Part shown: positions 46,351-56,937 of the stretch, piece after piece
Layout of the letters: every line of letters begins with the position of its first letter
How positions within the stretch are numbered: position 1 is the first letter of the stretch
Source: Podospora comata
Lineage: Eukaryota; Ascomycota; Sordariomycetes; Sordariales; Podosporaceae
DNA length: 64,000 nt
Assembly (NCBI GenBank): GCA_017354895.1
Contig: CP071494.1
Span: 2,480,001-2,544,000 of the forward strand
Reading direction: 5' to 3'
The notes under the pieces: generated by a model
What the model saw: the letters and a program-made list of their open reading frames with translations, nothing else
What the model was told of the DNA's origin: nothing
The model's database searches: none
Made by a program: the position numbers and the translations under genes

Positions 46351-47916
46351 GGGAGAGTGGAGACGAATGGCTTGGCATCCAGGGGTAAAAAAAGGGGTCT
46401 TCACCACCGTCGGTAGAGCCATTTTGAGGGATCAATCTGGGGATTATTATGTTACAGAACTCATACACAAAAACAATTCTACTACAAGATGTAACCGAAA
46501 TATGAACAGATCCCTTCTGACTACCTACCAAAGACAAATACATTGCTGCATAGAAACGTGGGTAAAACAGTGATAACAAACAAAACACAAGCCCACCCGG
46601 TAAACCCAATCCCCTGCACCATAACCATTCTGCTTGTTCCACGGTGACCTTGCTGTCCACCAACAAAGCCGACATCGCTCCCCCAGACCATCGGCTCCCT
46701 ATCGGCCCAACACAAAACCACGGGAAATGTCGTGGCATACATGATACAACCCCCCTCTCTCTCTTCAGCGTGGCAACTGGCAACCACCACCACCGCCACC
46801 ACCACCACCGTGGCAATCCGTGTATCAGTCACACGCGAGTTCCCGTACCAACCCCCATCGATTGGCAGTGAATAATCCCGCTTTCTCTTCTGACTCCTCA
46901 CCCATTCGTCATCATCCTTCGTCTGGCAACCACGGAAGAATGACATGACCCATGATAGATTCTGTGTCAAGTGGCGAGCACTGTGCCTGCCATTTTCTTC
47001 TCGATCGTACGCCATGCCATGCACACAGAATCTTACAAACACGGCTTGTGAAACCTGACAAAAACAAACACCACTCCACAGACAGCATATTGACTCAAGT
47101 CACGACAGTAGACCAAAAAGAGTGGGATAACGCTCATGCCTCAGCATCGAGCTCCGATTTCATTTGTTCGTTCCCTCTCGGGGCTGGCTACCTATCACCC
47201 ATCCTGATGAGAGCGCGTTATCCCGTCGCTTAATATCGTGATATGTTGATATGATGATGATTAAGTTCCCAAAGCCAACCACACACACCCACAAGTCGGA
47301 GGCTTCCTCTATCCCAGTCCACCACCGCCACACCCCTGTTGCTATCAGAAAGACACCTTGGTACCCCTTTGGCCCGATTTATACTTGTCGCTTGTAGCAG
47401 CCCGCCAGCCCATATCCACAGAGGAAAACCCCCTCAACTGACAAAAGTGATGCAACTCCACAACGCCGTCGCATAACATGTCTAAACCCACCAATAAAAC
47501 CCCAGTAGACAACAAGGGAAAAGAAATAACAATAACGCCGGGACCGCGGTGGGTCATGGACCAAAGTATCCCCTTTTGGCCAAAAATGATTATACAGAGA
47601 CTAACAAAAAACCAGCAGATGCGCGGGGGGTATCATATGGGGCGGAGGGGTGAAAAAACCGTTGTCGCTCTCGGTGGCCGCACTTTCCCACAGAGGAACA
47701 AATTTACTGGAACCCGGAAAACTGCGTAATGCATCAAGATGTAGAGGTCGCCACACGCTGCTCAGACGTTGTCGCGGGTCCCCAGAAGGAGATCGATATG
47801 CCGTGACAAAGGAGACGATAAAAAAATAATTCGGGGGTCGGTTCGGGCTGTGCCGCAAGAAACGGGTCGAGCCGTCCATAGAAAGAGCCGTAAGAAAGAG
47901 ATAGTGCTGACAGCGC
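46351..47916. other. Intergenic, no gene recognised
   Basis: Contains a CAC/CCACCG run at about 46782-46810. Open frames on the minus strand across it (46226-46816, 46521-47042) are driven by this repeat and I reject them as genes. Confidence 0.55.
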
Positions 47917-48414
47917 TTAGCTATTCTGGGTCTCGCTGCGCCAGATGCCCGCGCCGAGAGGCTTGCTGACTCCAAACCCTACACCGACTGCAATGCCGAC
48001 GATGAGGAAGATGAGTAGGATCTTGACGAGAATTCGGTTCCGTTTGCTGAGGCCGGCGAGGCAGTTGCAGGCGCGCCGATTCTTTTTGGCGGCCTTGGCT
48101 TTTCGCTTCCAGTGATCTTGCCCGGGCCAAACTTGGCAATCGGTTCCTCCCTTTGTGCACTCGGCTGATCTCTTGTGGCTGTTCTCGTTGGTGATCATGG
48201 CCTCGATATCGGTGTCGAAGGGGTTTAATCGGTGAGTGGTAGCTGGTGTAGACAAGTCCGAGAGTCGCGACGCTGACGTGTCCTTCTCGGTCAGTGTTGG
48301 GAATGGTTCGGGTGTGAGTGTCTCTTGAGAAGTCTTGGTAGACAGCCGGGACATTGACGTCGTCTCGACGGTCAAGCCCGGCTTGTTGTTGTTGTTATCT
48401 GTTAGAGAAGCCAT
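47917..48414 (-). CDS. Uncharacterised protein with one C-terminal membrane segment
   Basis: One exon, 165 residues. The N-terminal 120 residues are Ser/Thr-rich and probably cytoplasmic (MASLTDNNNNKPGLTVETTS, several Thr-Pro sites). A basic Cys-bearing stretch, KRKAKAAKKNRRACNCLAGLSKRNR, leads into the single membrane segment ILVKILLIFLIVGIAVGVGFGV near the end, leaving only about 15 residues outside. The arrangement suggests a type II or tail-anchored protein. CxC next to the membrane could be palmitoylated. No family recognised. Confidence 0.7.
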   Translation of the reverse strand: MASLTDNNNNKPGLTVETTSMSRLSTKTSQETLTPEPFPTLTEKDTSASRLSDLSTPATTHRLNPFDTDIEAMITNENSHKRSAECTKGGTDCQVWPGQDHWKRKAKAAKKNRRACNCLAGLSKRNRILVKILLIFLIVGIAVGVGFGVSKPLGAGIWRSETQNS

Positions 48415-51400
48415 GATGTGTGCTGGTTCTGTGAGCGTTGTTTAATGGCTGCGAGCTGTAATTATATCGCGGCAGTGGCCGTTCTGGATCTGTATGACAG
48501 AGTCGATTGATGTTCGTGTTCGAAGTTCCGGGAGTCGGACGGACAAAAGGCAAAGCCACGAGAAGTCGTTTGCCTGGAAGGTGTCAGTCTGGGGGGACAC
48601 AGAGAGTTACAGCTCACAGGCCGCTGGGAAAGCGTGACGAGGGCTGTGACAGGTCTCAGATTTTCAGGTGCTCTTACGATTAGAATGGTCGACTGACGAT
48701 GCTTGTGAATACCGAGGTGAATAGAGCTTGTTGTTGAAGCAAAAAGGGCCCGTGACCCCTTCCCAGCAGGAGATTGAGCGGGCTCGGTTGGAGAAATGTC
48801 TGGCAGATGGTGTCGAACGGTGTGTTGTGGCATCCGTCGCCTTCCTCTCCAAAACGTCCTCGGGGGCCGTTCCACTCGCCTTGTCAGCGGTGTTTTGAGG
48901 GCAATTGGGGCTGTTGATGGCGGAGGGAGAGCTGTGAGGTTCGTTCGAGAGGAATGAGAAGATGGGCGACTGGGCAGAGAAATGGGAAATGAGAGCAGCA
49001 CCTCCCCCCGGACCAAGCTGCAAAGACAACAGGTACCCAGATACCTCCTGGCGAATGCACCAATGGGACAGGGGCGGTCAGCGGCAGCACTTGGAAGCAC
49101 TTGGACCTGGGGGTCTGGCCTGACCGGGGCTGCCATTCGCTGGCACCTGCTAAGCTGTGGATAGCTCGAGCTCCACTTCCATTCTCGGTCATACAGCCCC
49201 ACTGTGATTGGCCAGCCGGCTGGCGCTAGCTTCTGGGGTTGCAAACCTGCAAACTCCATCTCCCGCATGCTGCATGTGGAGCGGAACAGCCTGAACCTGA
49301 ACAGGCACAGGGACTTCCTGAACACAATGCAGGGAATAGCGCTGAAGAGCTAATTCACATGAACGAGGCCTCTGACGTGCTGCATAAAGTGCTCCAGAAG
49401 GGATGACCACAATATTTCTGGACCAGATTGCGATGCGTTTTATGAAGGCAGGCCGCTGTGTCGGGTCGCCGCCATGGTCAGAGGTGTGTTGTTTAAGACG
49501 ACGACGACGGGACTCCAGGGACGGACACGGCAGATATGTCGGTCAACTGTTGGCCGTGGCCGCTCTGGCAATCAGACGAAGACACCAAGACCACCAGTTT
49601 TTTGGTCAGATGGTGGAACGATGGGGGCCATTGCCAAAGACCTGGGCAGGGACTAAAAGTCTTGACCGGTTCTTTTGCTAGGTAGTGTCGCCTTCGATTT
49701 TGTGGTTGGATTATAGGATTAGGATCGTATACTGTGTGATGCCACCTGCTACGATGGGAAAGTGTAGATAAGAAACGGCAAGCAATATCTTGTCATCAGC
49801 CTCAACGACCCAAAAGGCTGGTGCTGCCCAGACGCCGCGCGAACTTCCACCGAGCAAAGAACCGACCATCCCACCTCAGCACACCATCACGAAGTGCGTT
49901 GGGTGCGCTGGGTGCGCTGGGTGCGCAAATGCAGTTCGCCCGCACGGTAGTACACTGCAAAAGTAGCAGCGACGCCCGGCATTTTGACGCATTTCTTCCG
50001 CTCTTTTCATTTTACCCTTCCGTGCGTGCAGCCACTATGTACTTGGCTTTGGGAGGCTTGACAGAGCAGAGAATGGTTCGGACGCGGTCCCGGCTCGCCT
50101 TGCCACGCATCCATCCCAACCATCCATCCATTCCCCCACTGCTGCAAGCCACGCCGGTGCCCATCACGAACTTGGACTGCTGCTTGAGGCAATGAGGCAA
50201 AAGGGCAATGGGCCAGCTGGAGCATAGCACAACAGCAAGACCACGCATGTTTGCGCTGCGCAGCAGGTAATTAACTGCCGACGTAAGAGTCTCGAATCTT
50301 GATGCAGTCTCACAACCGATCGACGCCTCTGGACCGTTTGGATAAGATACGGCTCATACAGAAACAGCTTGCCAGCCAAAGTTCCACCTTCATAAACCTG
50401 TTATCGTCTTCCTCTTCTTCTCCCCCGCTTCTTCTTCGCGTAGGTATCCCGTGCGTGTGTGTCCCGCTTATTTTTCTAAACGCGCAAACTTGCCAAAGAT
50501 AAATTGGATGGTGCCTCCAAGCGATGTACCAGCATGACATGGTGAAGGCGCCAAGCTTCATGTTTCGGGCCTCCTCGTCTTTCTCAAATCATGCTCCAAC
50601 GGACTTCCCTCTTTTGAAATGCCGCACAGCCGGCGGTTTTGGGGCCTGCTTGGTTCTCATCCTTTTTGGCCTCTTTGCAAGTTTGTGGGCTATTGATGCC
50701 GTCAACACACTAGGGGACCAGGTAGGGGAGTTAAGTTAATATCCAACGCACGTGTGTCTTCCCTGTCCTCGAGCTGGACTGGGCAGTTGAAGAAGGTGAG
50801 GGGGAAAAGCACGTTCTTTTTCCTACTTTTACACAATTCCTTTTCCAATATTGCTTCTTCCAACCCCCACCCGCTATACATACAGCACATAAACGTGTTG
50901 TGTTGGCTTGCGGCGCGAGGAATCGACCTTTCCTGCTTCAACACCGGATGCAAGCCCACTGTCAAAAAAAAAAAAGGAGACAACTGGACTGGCTGTTCTC
51001 CTTTTTGGCTTTTTGACTTTCCGCTAGTGCGTGCGGCACAAGCAGCTTTTGGGCCATCATCCAGAATGTTGCATCTTCCTGATCTTAAAAATTGGGTCGC
51101 TGCCCATAATGCTATTCTGGGACTAGCGTGTGGCCTCAGGAGTTTTGAGTGTGACACTGCGGGGTCGTTTTCCCGTTCAAGCCTAGAACCCTGTCAGAGT
51201 AGGAATCCTTGCTCCTCTCTGTTGGAGCGGGCGGGGAACCTGTGTGGAAAACCACAAGCGGCGGTTCGGTTGGGCTGAGTGCATTCACCATTGATTCGTT
51301 GGCTGCTGTTCTGGAACTCCGAAAATCTGTGTGGAATTTTTGGAGTAGGAGATCTGGGATCTGGGGATCTGGATGGATCTCGTGGGCAACGGTTTTAGGT

Positions 51401-53241
51401 TCCAGACCATGAGAAGGTGTGGGTGGGGAGGGTAGAACGAGTTGCCTGCCCGTTGAAGACACCGAGAAGACACAGACCAAACAGCCTTCATTCCAGAGCG
51501 ATGGTTTCCGCGGATACAAACCTCACTTGTTGTTTACTTCTTTATGGTCGTGAGTTTTCTCTAGTCTGCTTCATCCGAAGTCTTTGTTACGTTTCTCTCA
51601 TTCTCACAAGTGGCGGGAAAGGATATTTGTTTGTCAAGTCTACGCGAGTCATCAAACTGCACTGCCCACACGAAAATCCGATATCAAAAGCCCGTATTTA
51701 CCCCTTATCTGCTATTACGTCCCAAACCTTGAACCCGACACTTGCAGTCTCACAATACGCGGACTGAAACTTTGACCTCCGACTCCGCCTCAAAATTGAT
51801 TGCCTTGTTGTCTTTGATGAGCTACTTTTCTAGAATACGAGAACATGCGGTTCGTGGATACACAGGTAAGGTCCAGGGGATACGCGTAACGTAGTTGATG
51901 AGCCTTGTTACACACGCCACGCATGTTGTGGACAAAAAGATGGAGGCTGCTACCTGAAAAGTTGCACAGCTCATTGATTGTGGTTGTAAAGAAGTCTTTT
52001 TAGCATGGTTAAATACCCCTGAGAAGGTGACTCTCTCAAAACAGTCGGGAGGTATACACTCCCTTGCTTTCATCACATGCTCGGAGCCATCATTGAAGAA
52101 AAGCTCGGATGATTGCTTGCTCTTGCATCAAGTGAGCTTCATCTCATGTATTGTCAGCATGCAAGGCACAGCACAGGCATCAAGCTCAAAAGTGCTCGCA
52201 TTGGCGCGTAGCCAACCTCCCGCTATATGAGATGATCGACTGTGATGGGACGGATGATTGACGGTGTCAAAGCCGGTCCACCACCATCGTTCATTATCCT
52301 GTGGGGAATCTACCTCATGAGATGGCGCAATAAGCCAAAGCAACGCTACGCAACAACAACAACAGCGTTCGCTACAACCGGGCCTGAATCCTAGATCACA
52401 ATGGCTTTGTGACTCTGATGGAGGGTAGCGCGGATATCATACTTGTTGGGAACAGGAGGGTTTTGGCGGTGATTTTGTGATAATAGCAATCTAACCCCAG
52501 AGGAAAGGGCTTGTTGGGCAATGATGAGACTCTCTTTTCTGAGGAGTGATGGATAGTAATACCATTCTCTCTTATAATTTTAGCGCCCATCACGGTTATG
52601 TTAACTATACATGAAACTATTTCGACCAATTCAGTATGCAGTATACTTACAACCTCCATCCCATCGCATGCAAAGCCGGGGGCCATAAGGCTAGGGTAAC
52701 TGACAAGTCACACACACCTTCCTCGTTCCATTCTTCCGCTAGACCGTAAATGCGAGCCGAGCAAGTGAATTGGTCCGGGTGGCTAATTCGGCGTTGAGGG
52801 CGTGCGAGTGTAATCGTCGAGATTACGCCTGAAGGCGCGCGTGGGAGCGTTCATGAAGAAAAAGCCCGCGCGCGTGGCCGCGGCGTTCGTGAGATTTGTG
52901 TAACCAGTCTAGTTTTTCTTTTTCTTGAAATTCCGCTAGAAGATGCAGAGTTCTGTTGATCTCGATAATAATTCAGACGAAAATAATCAAACTACGGAAA
53001 GCCACAAAATAGTAATTTCCACAAAGTGAAAACAACGAAACGTGGGATTTGGAACCAAGGCTCTAGCTATCAGCCACCTGCTCGAGGCAAATACCCCAAA
53101 ATCCCGAAGTCCTCCCATCCCAAAGTATCATTCCCCTATTTTCCTCTCGGCGTCCTTAGTCGCAAGAACACCATTCCCTTGGCGTCTTTCGTCGCAAGTG
53201 AGCCCGGTGCTCAAAAGAAATCAGTGTCCCCCAACCCCATC
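48415..53241. other. 4.8-kb stretch with no convincing gene
   Basis: All open frames here are short or compositionally odd, including the 287-codon minus frame at 48462-49325. I could not splice any into a protein with recognisable structure. Minor features: a short tandem GTGCGCTGG repeat at about 49899-49926, a GGATCTGG-type repeat at about 51350-51377, an A-run at about 50965-50976, and a GC-rich patch with CGCGCG steps at about 52835-52890. It could hold non-coding transcripts or regulatory DNA, which sequence alone does not show. Confidence 0.5.
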
Positions 53242-53642
53242 CTAGGGTTCGCAAGGGAACGGCGCTCTGTTGCCGCTGGTGCCGCAGATGTGGCATGTCC
53301 TGGGGTAGGTGAAACAAGTTAGCAAGGTGATCTTGGAAGATTTGAGATCAAGAATCGGGAAGAGCAAGGTGAGAATGAAAGAACATACCATGTAACCTGT
53401 TCGAGGTACTGTTTCTTGATGAGGGAAACAGGGATTATTAGAGTGATTAGTTTATCTGGAGAGAAGTAGGTCAGTGTATGGTCTGATGTAAACAAAGAGC
53501 TCTCAGGGGTTGAAGGAAAGTCCATACCTCCGGAATCCGAGTCCTTAAAGGCTTCGGCTGAGGATCTCTTGTTTGTCATCCTCTTGTTAGCCACCTTCTT
53601 GTTTGTCCACTTCTTAGCCATTGTGATTGTTTTGTTTGACAA
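53242..53642 (-). CDS. Tiny three-exon protein ending in a CxxC pair
   Basis: Exons 53642-53528, 53455-53389 and 53299-53242 join in phases 1 and 2, giving 79 residues. All introns have GT..AG ends, and the second has TTGCTAAC as branch site. The N-terminus is very basic (MAKKWTNKKVANKRMTNKR). Exon 2 gives KLITLIIPVSLIKKQYLEQV and exon 3 WTCHICGTSGNRAPFPCEP. The WTCHICG ending resembles a half zinc-ribbon seen in small uncharacterised fungal proteins; this copy looks shortened. Either Met at 53642 or 53621 could start it. Without the splices the frames have no meaning, so the evidence is the fit of three junctions. Confidence 0.45.
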
Positions 53643-54298
53643 TAAACAGATAGTTGGCTAGGCAGGCAGGTAGGTAGGTAGGTAATGGGCCACAGACGCA
53701 AGGTGATCGAACCAAGAGGCTCCTTAATGTTTGAGGGTCAAATCCAGGTACGATCTCAAAATTGCTGGGAATTTATACTCGACAGAGGAGTAACTTCCTA
53801 TGCAACCGTACTTTTCGTGTATCATATTGTTTATTCACTTTGAAAGCTTTACACTTCATTTTGTTGGCCAATTGCCCTCCCCACAGGACAGGTCCTACCA
53901 GTGGTATTATAGAACTGGGAGCCAGACGGTCAATATTGCAGCTACGCGCGCAAGGCAACTAGGCAGCGTACGCGCGCGGTTGATAATGTGACGCTTTGTC
54001 GCTCCCAAAGATCAGATGGGTATCGCGGGGCCATCTCCATCCTTTCCATCCTATCTTCCACATTCTCCGCCTGGTGAATAGGACACGCGTCCCATTTGAA
54101 GAGTTAAGATGAAACAGACAGTGCTGTGGCCAGCGGCCGTTTGCTCGACTGTCACTAGACAGGAATATAAGCCGTGGTGATAGTAGGACTTCTATAAAGA
54201 GCCCTAGATCTTCTTCCTCAGTGGTGAAATGGTCCTGCTTCTTCGAACAATAGCAGAATCCTCAGACCTACCCAGAGACTACATCGCTCCACAGTAGA
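53643..54298. other. Intergenic with small tetranucleotide run
   Basis: Contains GCAGGTAGGTAGGTAGGTAA at about 53666-53686. It also holds the TATA-like element of copy D. No gene seen. Confidence 0.55.
54193..54199 (+). promoter_or_regulatory. TATA box-like element upstream of copy D
   Basis: TATAAAG about 100 bases before the copy D start codon, the same spacing as in copies A and C. Confidence 0.45.
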
Positions 54299-54961
54299 AT
54301 GATCGCTTCTATGATGTTGGTCTTCCTCTCCATGGCCATTCAGCTAGCCGTAGCCGGCCCGGTTGAGCCCGCCTCCGCACAACAACAGAAAAGCTCGCCC
54401 CTCGGCGCCTCACCACCCTCAGCGCACATCCTGTTGTCAATGATTGCCACAGCGTAATCAACAATATAGGCAGTAAGCTGAAATCCTCTAAAATTAACAC
54501 ACTGTCTACCTCTCCACCTGCATTTCTCTGAGCACAAAATGAAAAGCATCATCCGGAACAGGAAAACTGGACCTCGATCCTCGAATGTGCGCGACCATCG
54601 GTTATCAACAGTTGTGCTGGCTTCGTTTTGTAACTACAACAACTTACCGTATCAACTCAACCTACCCATCGACGCCATCGAAATGACTGCCTATGTCTAC
54701 GATCCTTGCGTTCGAAACGACCAGTATGGCCAGTGGGCCAACGTATGGTATGAGCTTGTATTGGTGCACATGCCTATTATACCAACGCCACCCACAAACC
54801 CATGGCACAACAAGATCAGAATCGAAGATGTAAGACAGTTTCTGGAGGAAACATACCAGCTGAGGTGGATGGTAGTATCTCACAGCCTTGAGCAGCTGCG
54901 GCAGGATAATCTGGGGGAAATTGGCCGGTATGTAGGGGACGTTGACGGTCGTATTTCATAG
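54299..54961 (+). pseudogene. Frameshifted Asp-Cys family gene (copy D)
   Basis: Opens with a signal peptide MIASMMLVFLSMAIQLAVAG and a Ser/Pro/Gln segment. That frame ends at TAA 54455-54457, while the family motif NDCHSVINNIG lies in another frame across the same bases. It is followed by a phase-1 intron (54473-54532, GTAAGC..CTGAG), as in its relatives. Exon 2 reads ENWTSILECARPSVINSCAG, then hits TAA at 54631-54633. The rest of the module (YNNLPYQLNLPIDAIEMTAY, DPCVRNDQYGQW) is in a third frame, to 54961. Two frame changes make it a pseudogene as read, unless the assembly has indel errors. Confidence 0.7.
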
Positions 54962-55377
54962 AGTAAGCGGCTGGGGGGGTTTATCTTGGAAGAACTTTGA
55001 TCGTGATGAGAGGAGGATATTAATTGTATCATGTTCTGAGAAGTCGTCTGGATGCACCGCTCAGTAATCATCTACATAGAATGTAGAAATATTTTGGTGC
55101 CCAGGTCGAAAATAAGTGTTTTCTGAAATCAAAGAAGTGTTATGCGTTGCGGTCAAGATCAAATCTCTCTCTGCACAAAACTCGGTTGATGGTTACCCCG
55201 CCATACTGTCACAAGTCAGTAGACGTCAGAGGGAAAGTGGGGGGCTTCTCTGTCACAATGTTCCTTCCTTGATTGATATTCAAGTATAGAACACCCTGCC
55301 CAAAGTTGTCACAGATCCACGCTCTGTTTCTCAAACACACACCACCACACCCAGCGGCCCAACACCCGATCAGCACG
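54962..55377. other. Intergenic between copies D and E
   Basis: About 400 bases, no gene seen. Presumed promoter of copy E. Confidence 0.55.
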
Positions 55378-56537
55378 ATGCTGGGCTTTACAATCCTCTC
55401 TGTGCTTTGGCTCGCCGGACTCGCTCTTGGGGGGCAGGCTGATCCTGCAAAACACGGCTGGATTTTCGACAGTATGATGAATGAACTGGATTGCTACCAT
55501 GTCTTGGATCAATTCAACGGTAAGTCGCCATGTATAGCCTCTCTCTACTACAAGGCTATCTATCCTCTTGCTAACTACGACTGCCTTACATAGAGAGCGC
55601 TGATGCAAATCAAGTCATCGAGCTGAAGTATGAAGAGCCCAAAGAAATGCTCTACAAAGGCTGCAGCATCATACTCAGCCAACTCGATATCGAGCCCTGG
55701 TACACGTACATTAGCTTGAAGCAGATCTTGCCCAGCCTAGCGAAATATCTTTACTACCAACCGAATATCAAAAATGACTGGGAGGCGACATTCAACATCT
55801 CGGAAAACCAGTCGAATAGCGAATCAAAAATAGCATACGTCAAGATTCTGAAGTATTCCACTGATGACCAAAACGAGGCCAATACATCTGCCAATTCTGT
55901 CGACCCCGACGCAACTTGTTTCAACATGACAGAATTTCCACCACTCGTCCAGGCAGACTGTCAGGCATCGTTTGATTGTTAGTGTTCCCCTCTGACTTTC
56001 CGAGCCTACCCAGGCCCGCCAAAACAATGCCTAGATATAGCAGAAACTAACTGATCACCAGTATGGACTACTGGAACCAAAGCCTTCTTTCCGAATCATG
56101 AAAACATGACATGGGAGTCTGGTTTTCTTAGCTTCTCCAACGACAGCTCCACTTGCCAGTTTGTGATGTATAACAATGACGATTATACTGCATACGTGAG
56201 CCTGACCGACGTTACCGACCAAGTCCAGCATCAAATCATTGACCCTTGCGTCTCTAACGGTTGGTATGGAGGTTGGCAAAAGAATAATACGGGGCTGTAT
56301 CTGGACTTCAAGAACAGGGGCGTGCTGGCATGGTTCCTACCCAAAGAGTTCTTTCCCGCTGTTAGATGGACCTTTCCTGAGTGGTTAAAAGACCCGGCGG
56401 ATCCGTGGGATTACCCGCCATATCTCGTGCTCAACAAGAGCAAGAGTCAAGTGTTCAACAAGAGCGAGAGCCAAGTGTTCAACAAGAGCGAGAGCCAAGT
56501 GTTCAAACAGAATGAGAGCCAAGCAATCTCTGATTGA
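55378..56537 (+). CDS. Secreted two-module protein of the Asp-Cys family (copy E)
   Basis: Three exons (55378-55519, 55594-55977, 56062-56537), both introns in phase 1, give 333 residues. Signal peptide MLGFTILSVLWLAGLALGGQ. Motif DCYHVLDQFN precedes intron 1 and ADCQASFD precedes intron 2, as in copy A. Module 1 has GCSIILSQLD and YISLKQILPSLAKYLYY. Module 2 has TCQFVMYNNDDYTAYVSLTD and HQIIDPCVSNGWYGGWQ, closely matching decayed copies C and D. Several NxS/T sites suit an extracellular protein. The C-terminus carries three to four copies of an 8-residue repeat (NKSESQVF). Intron 1 has branch CTAAC. The mobile element at 56564 begins 27 bases after the stop codon. Function unknown. Confidence 0.85.
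56433..56528 (+). repeat. 24-bp tandem repeat in the copy E coding end, about four units
   Basis: Units of 24 bp with core AACAAGAGCGAGAGCCAAGT. Two units are identical, one has two changes and the last is degenerate. Each encodes NKSESQVF or a variant, and the unit length keeps the frame, so copy number could vary without disruption. Confidence 0.85.
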
Positions 56538-56555
56538 TATCATGGCGGGTATTGG

Positions 56556-56563
56556 AAGGCAGG
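56556..56563. repeat. Target-site duplication, left copy
   Basis: AAGGCAGG immediately before the left end of the hAT-type element, identical to 56930-56937. Confidence 0.9.
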
Positions 56564-56929
56564 CAGTGCGGGCAATGAGCTGATCTGAGCTGAGCAGGCC
56601 CTTGACTTGATTTGGCTCAGGCCGGCCACGTCAAACTTAACTTGAAGGTATTATAACTTAACTTGGCTTAGGAAGATTATTAAATCTACCGGAAGTGGGT
56701 TTTCCGGGCCGGGTGGGCCGGAGCACTGGTTCCGCGGAGGGCACCGGTGGGTAGGTTCAGAGGGTGCCCTGCCGGCCACCTCACTACCATACCGGATATC
56801 ACCACTTTTTGTGGGGCTAGAGAGATCACTGATCTTCTGAGCTGAGCCAATAGGAAGATTTGACTTGGCTCAGCTCAGCTCAACTGAGCCAAGTCAAGTC
56901 AAGTCTGGCTCAGCTCATTGCCCACACTG
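56564..56929. mobile_element. hAT-type miniature inverted-repeat element (non-autonomous)
   Basis: A 366-bp element bounded by terminal inverted repeats CAGTGYGGGCAATGAGCTGA (one mismatch in 20) and flanked by a perfect 8-bp direct repeat AAGGCAGG at 56556-56563 and 56930-56937. An 8-bp target duplication and ends starting CAGTG are hallmarks of hAT transposons. Just inside the ends are further inverted copies of TTGACTTG and TTGGCTCAG. The middle is GC-rich and there is no coding capacity, so a full-length hAT transposase elsewhere would have had to move it. Confidence 0.9.
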
Positions 56930-56937
56930 AAGGCAGG
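56930..56937. repeat. Target-site duplication, right copy
   Basis: AAGGCAGG immediately after the right end of the hAT-type element. Confidence 0.9.

Noticed and set aside
46226-47042. Minus-strand frames with Trp/Val-rich stretches
   Set aside because: Produced by a CAC/CCACCG simple repeat read in reverse; no start context, splice support or homology pattern.
48462-49325. 287-codon minus-strand open frame
   Set aside because: Composition is Ser/Pro/Arg-rich with no segment resembling a folded protein, and parallel frames on both strands are also open. More likely leader sequence of the gene at 47917-48414 or chance.
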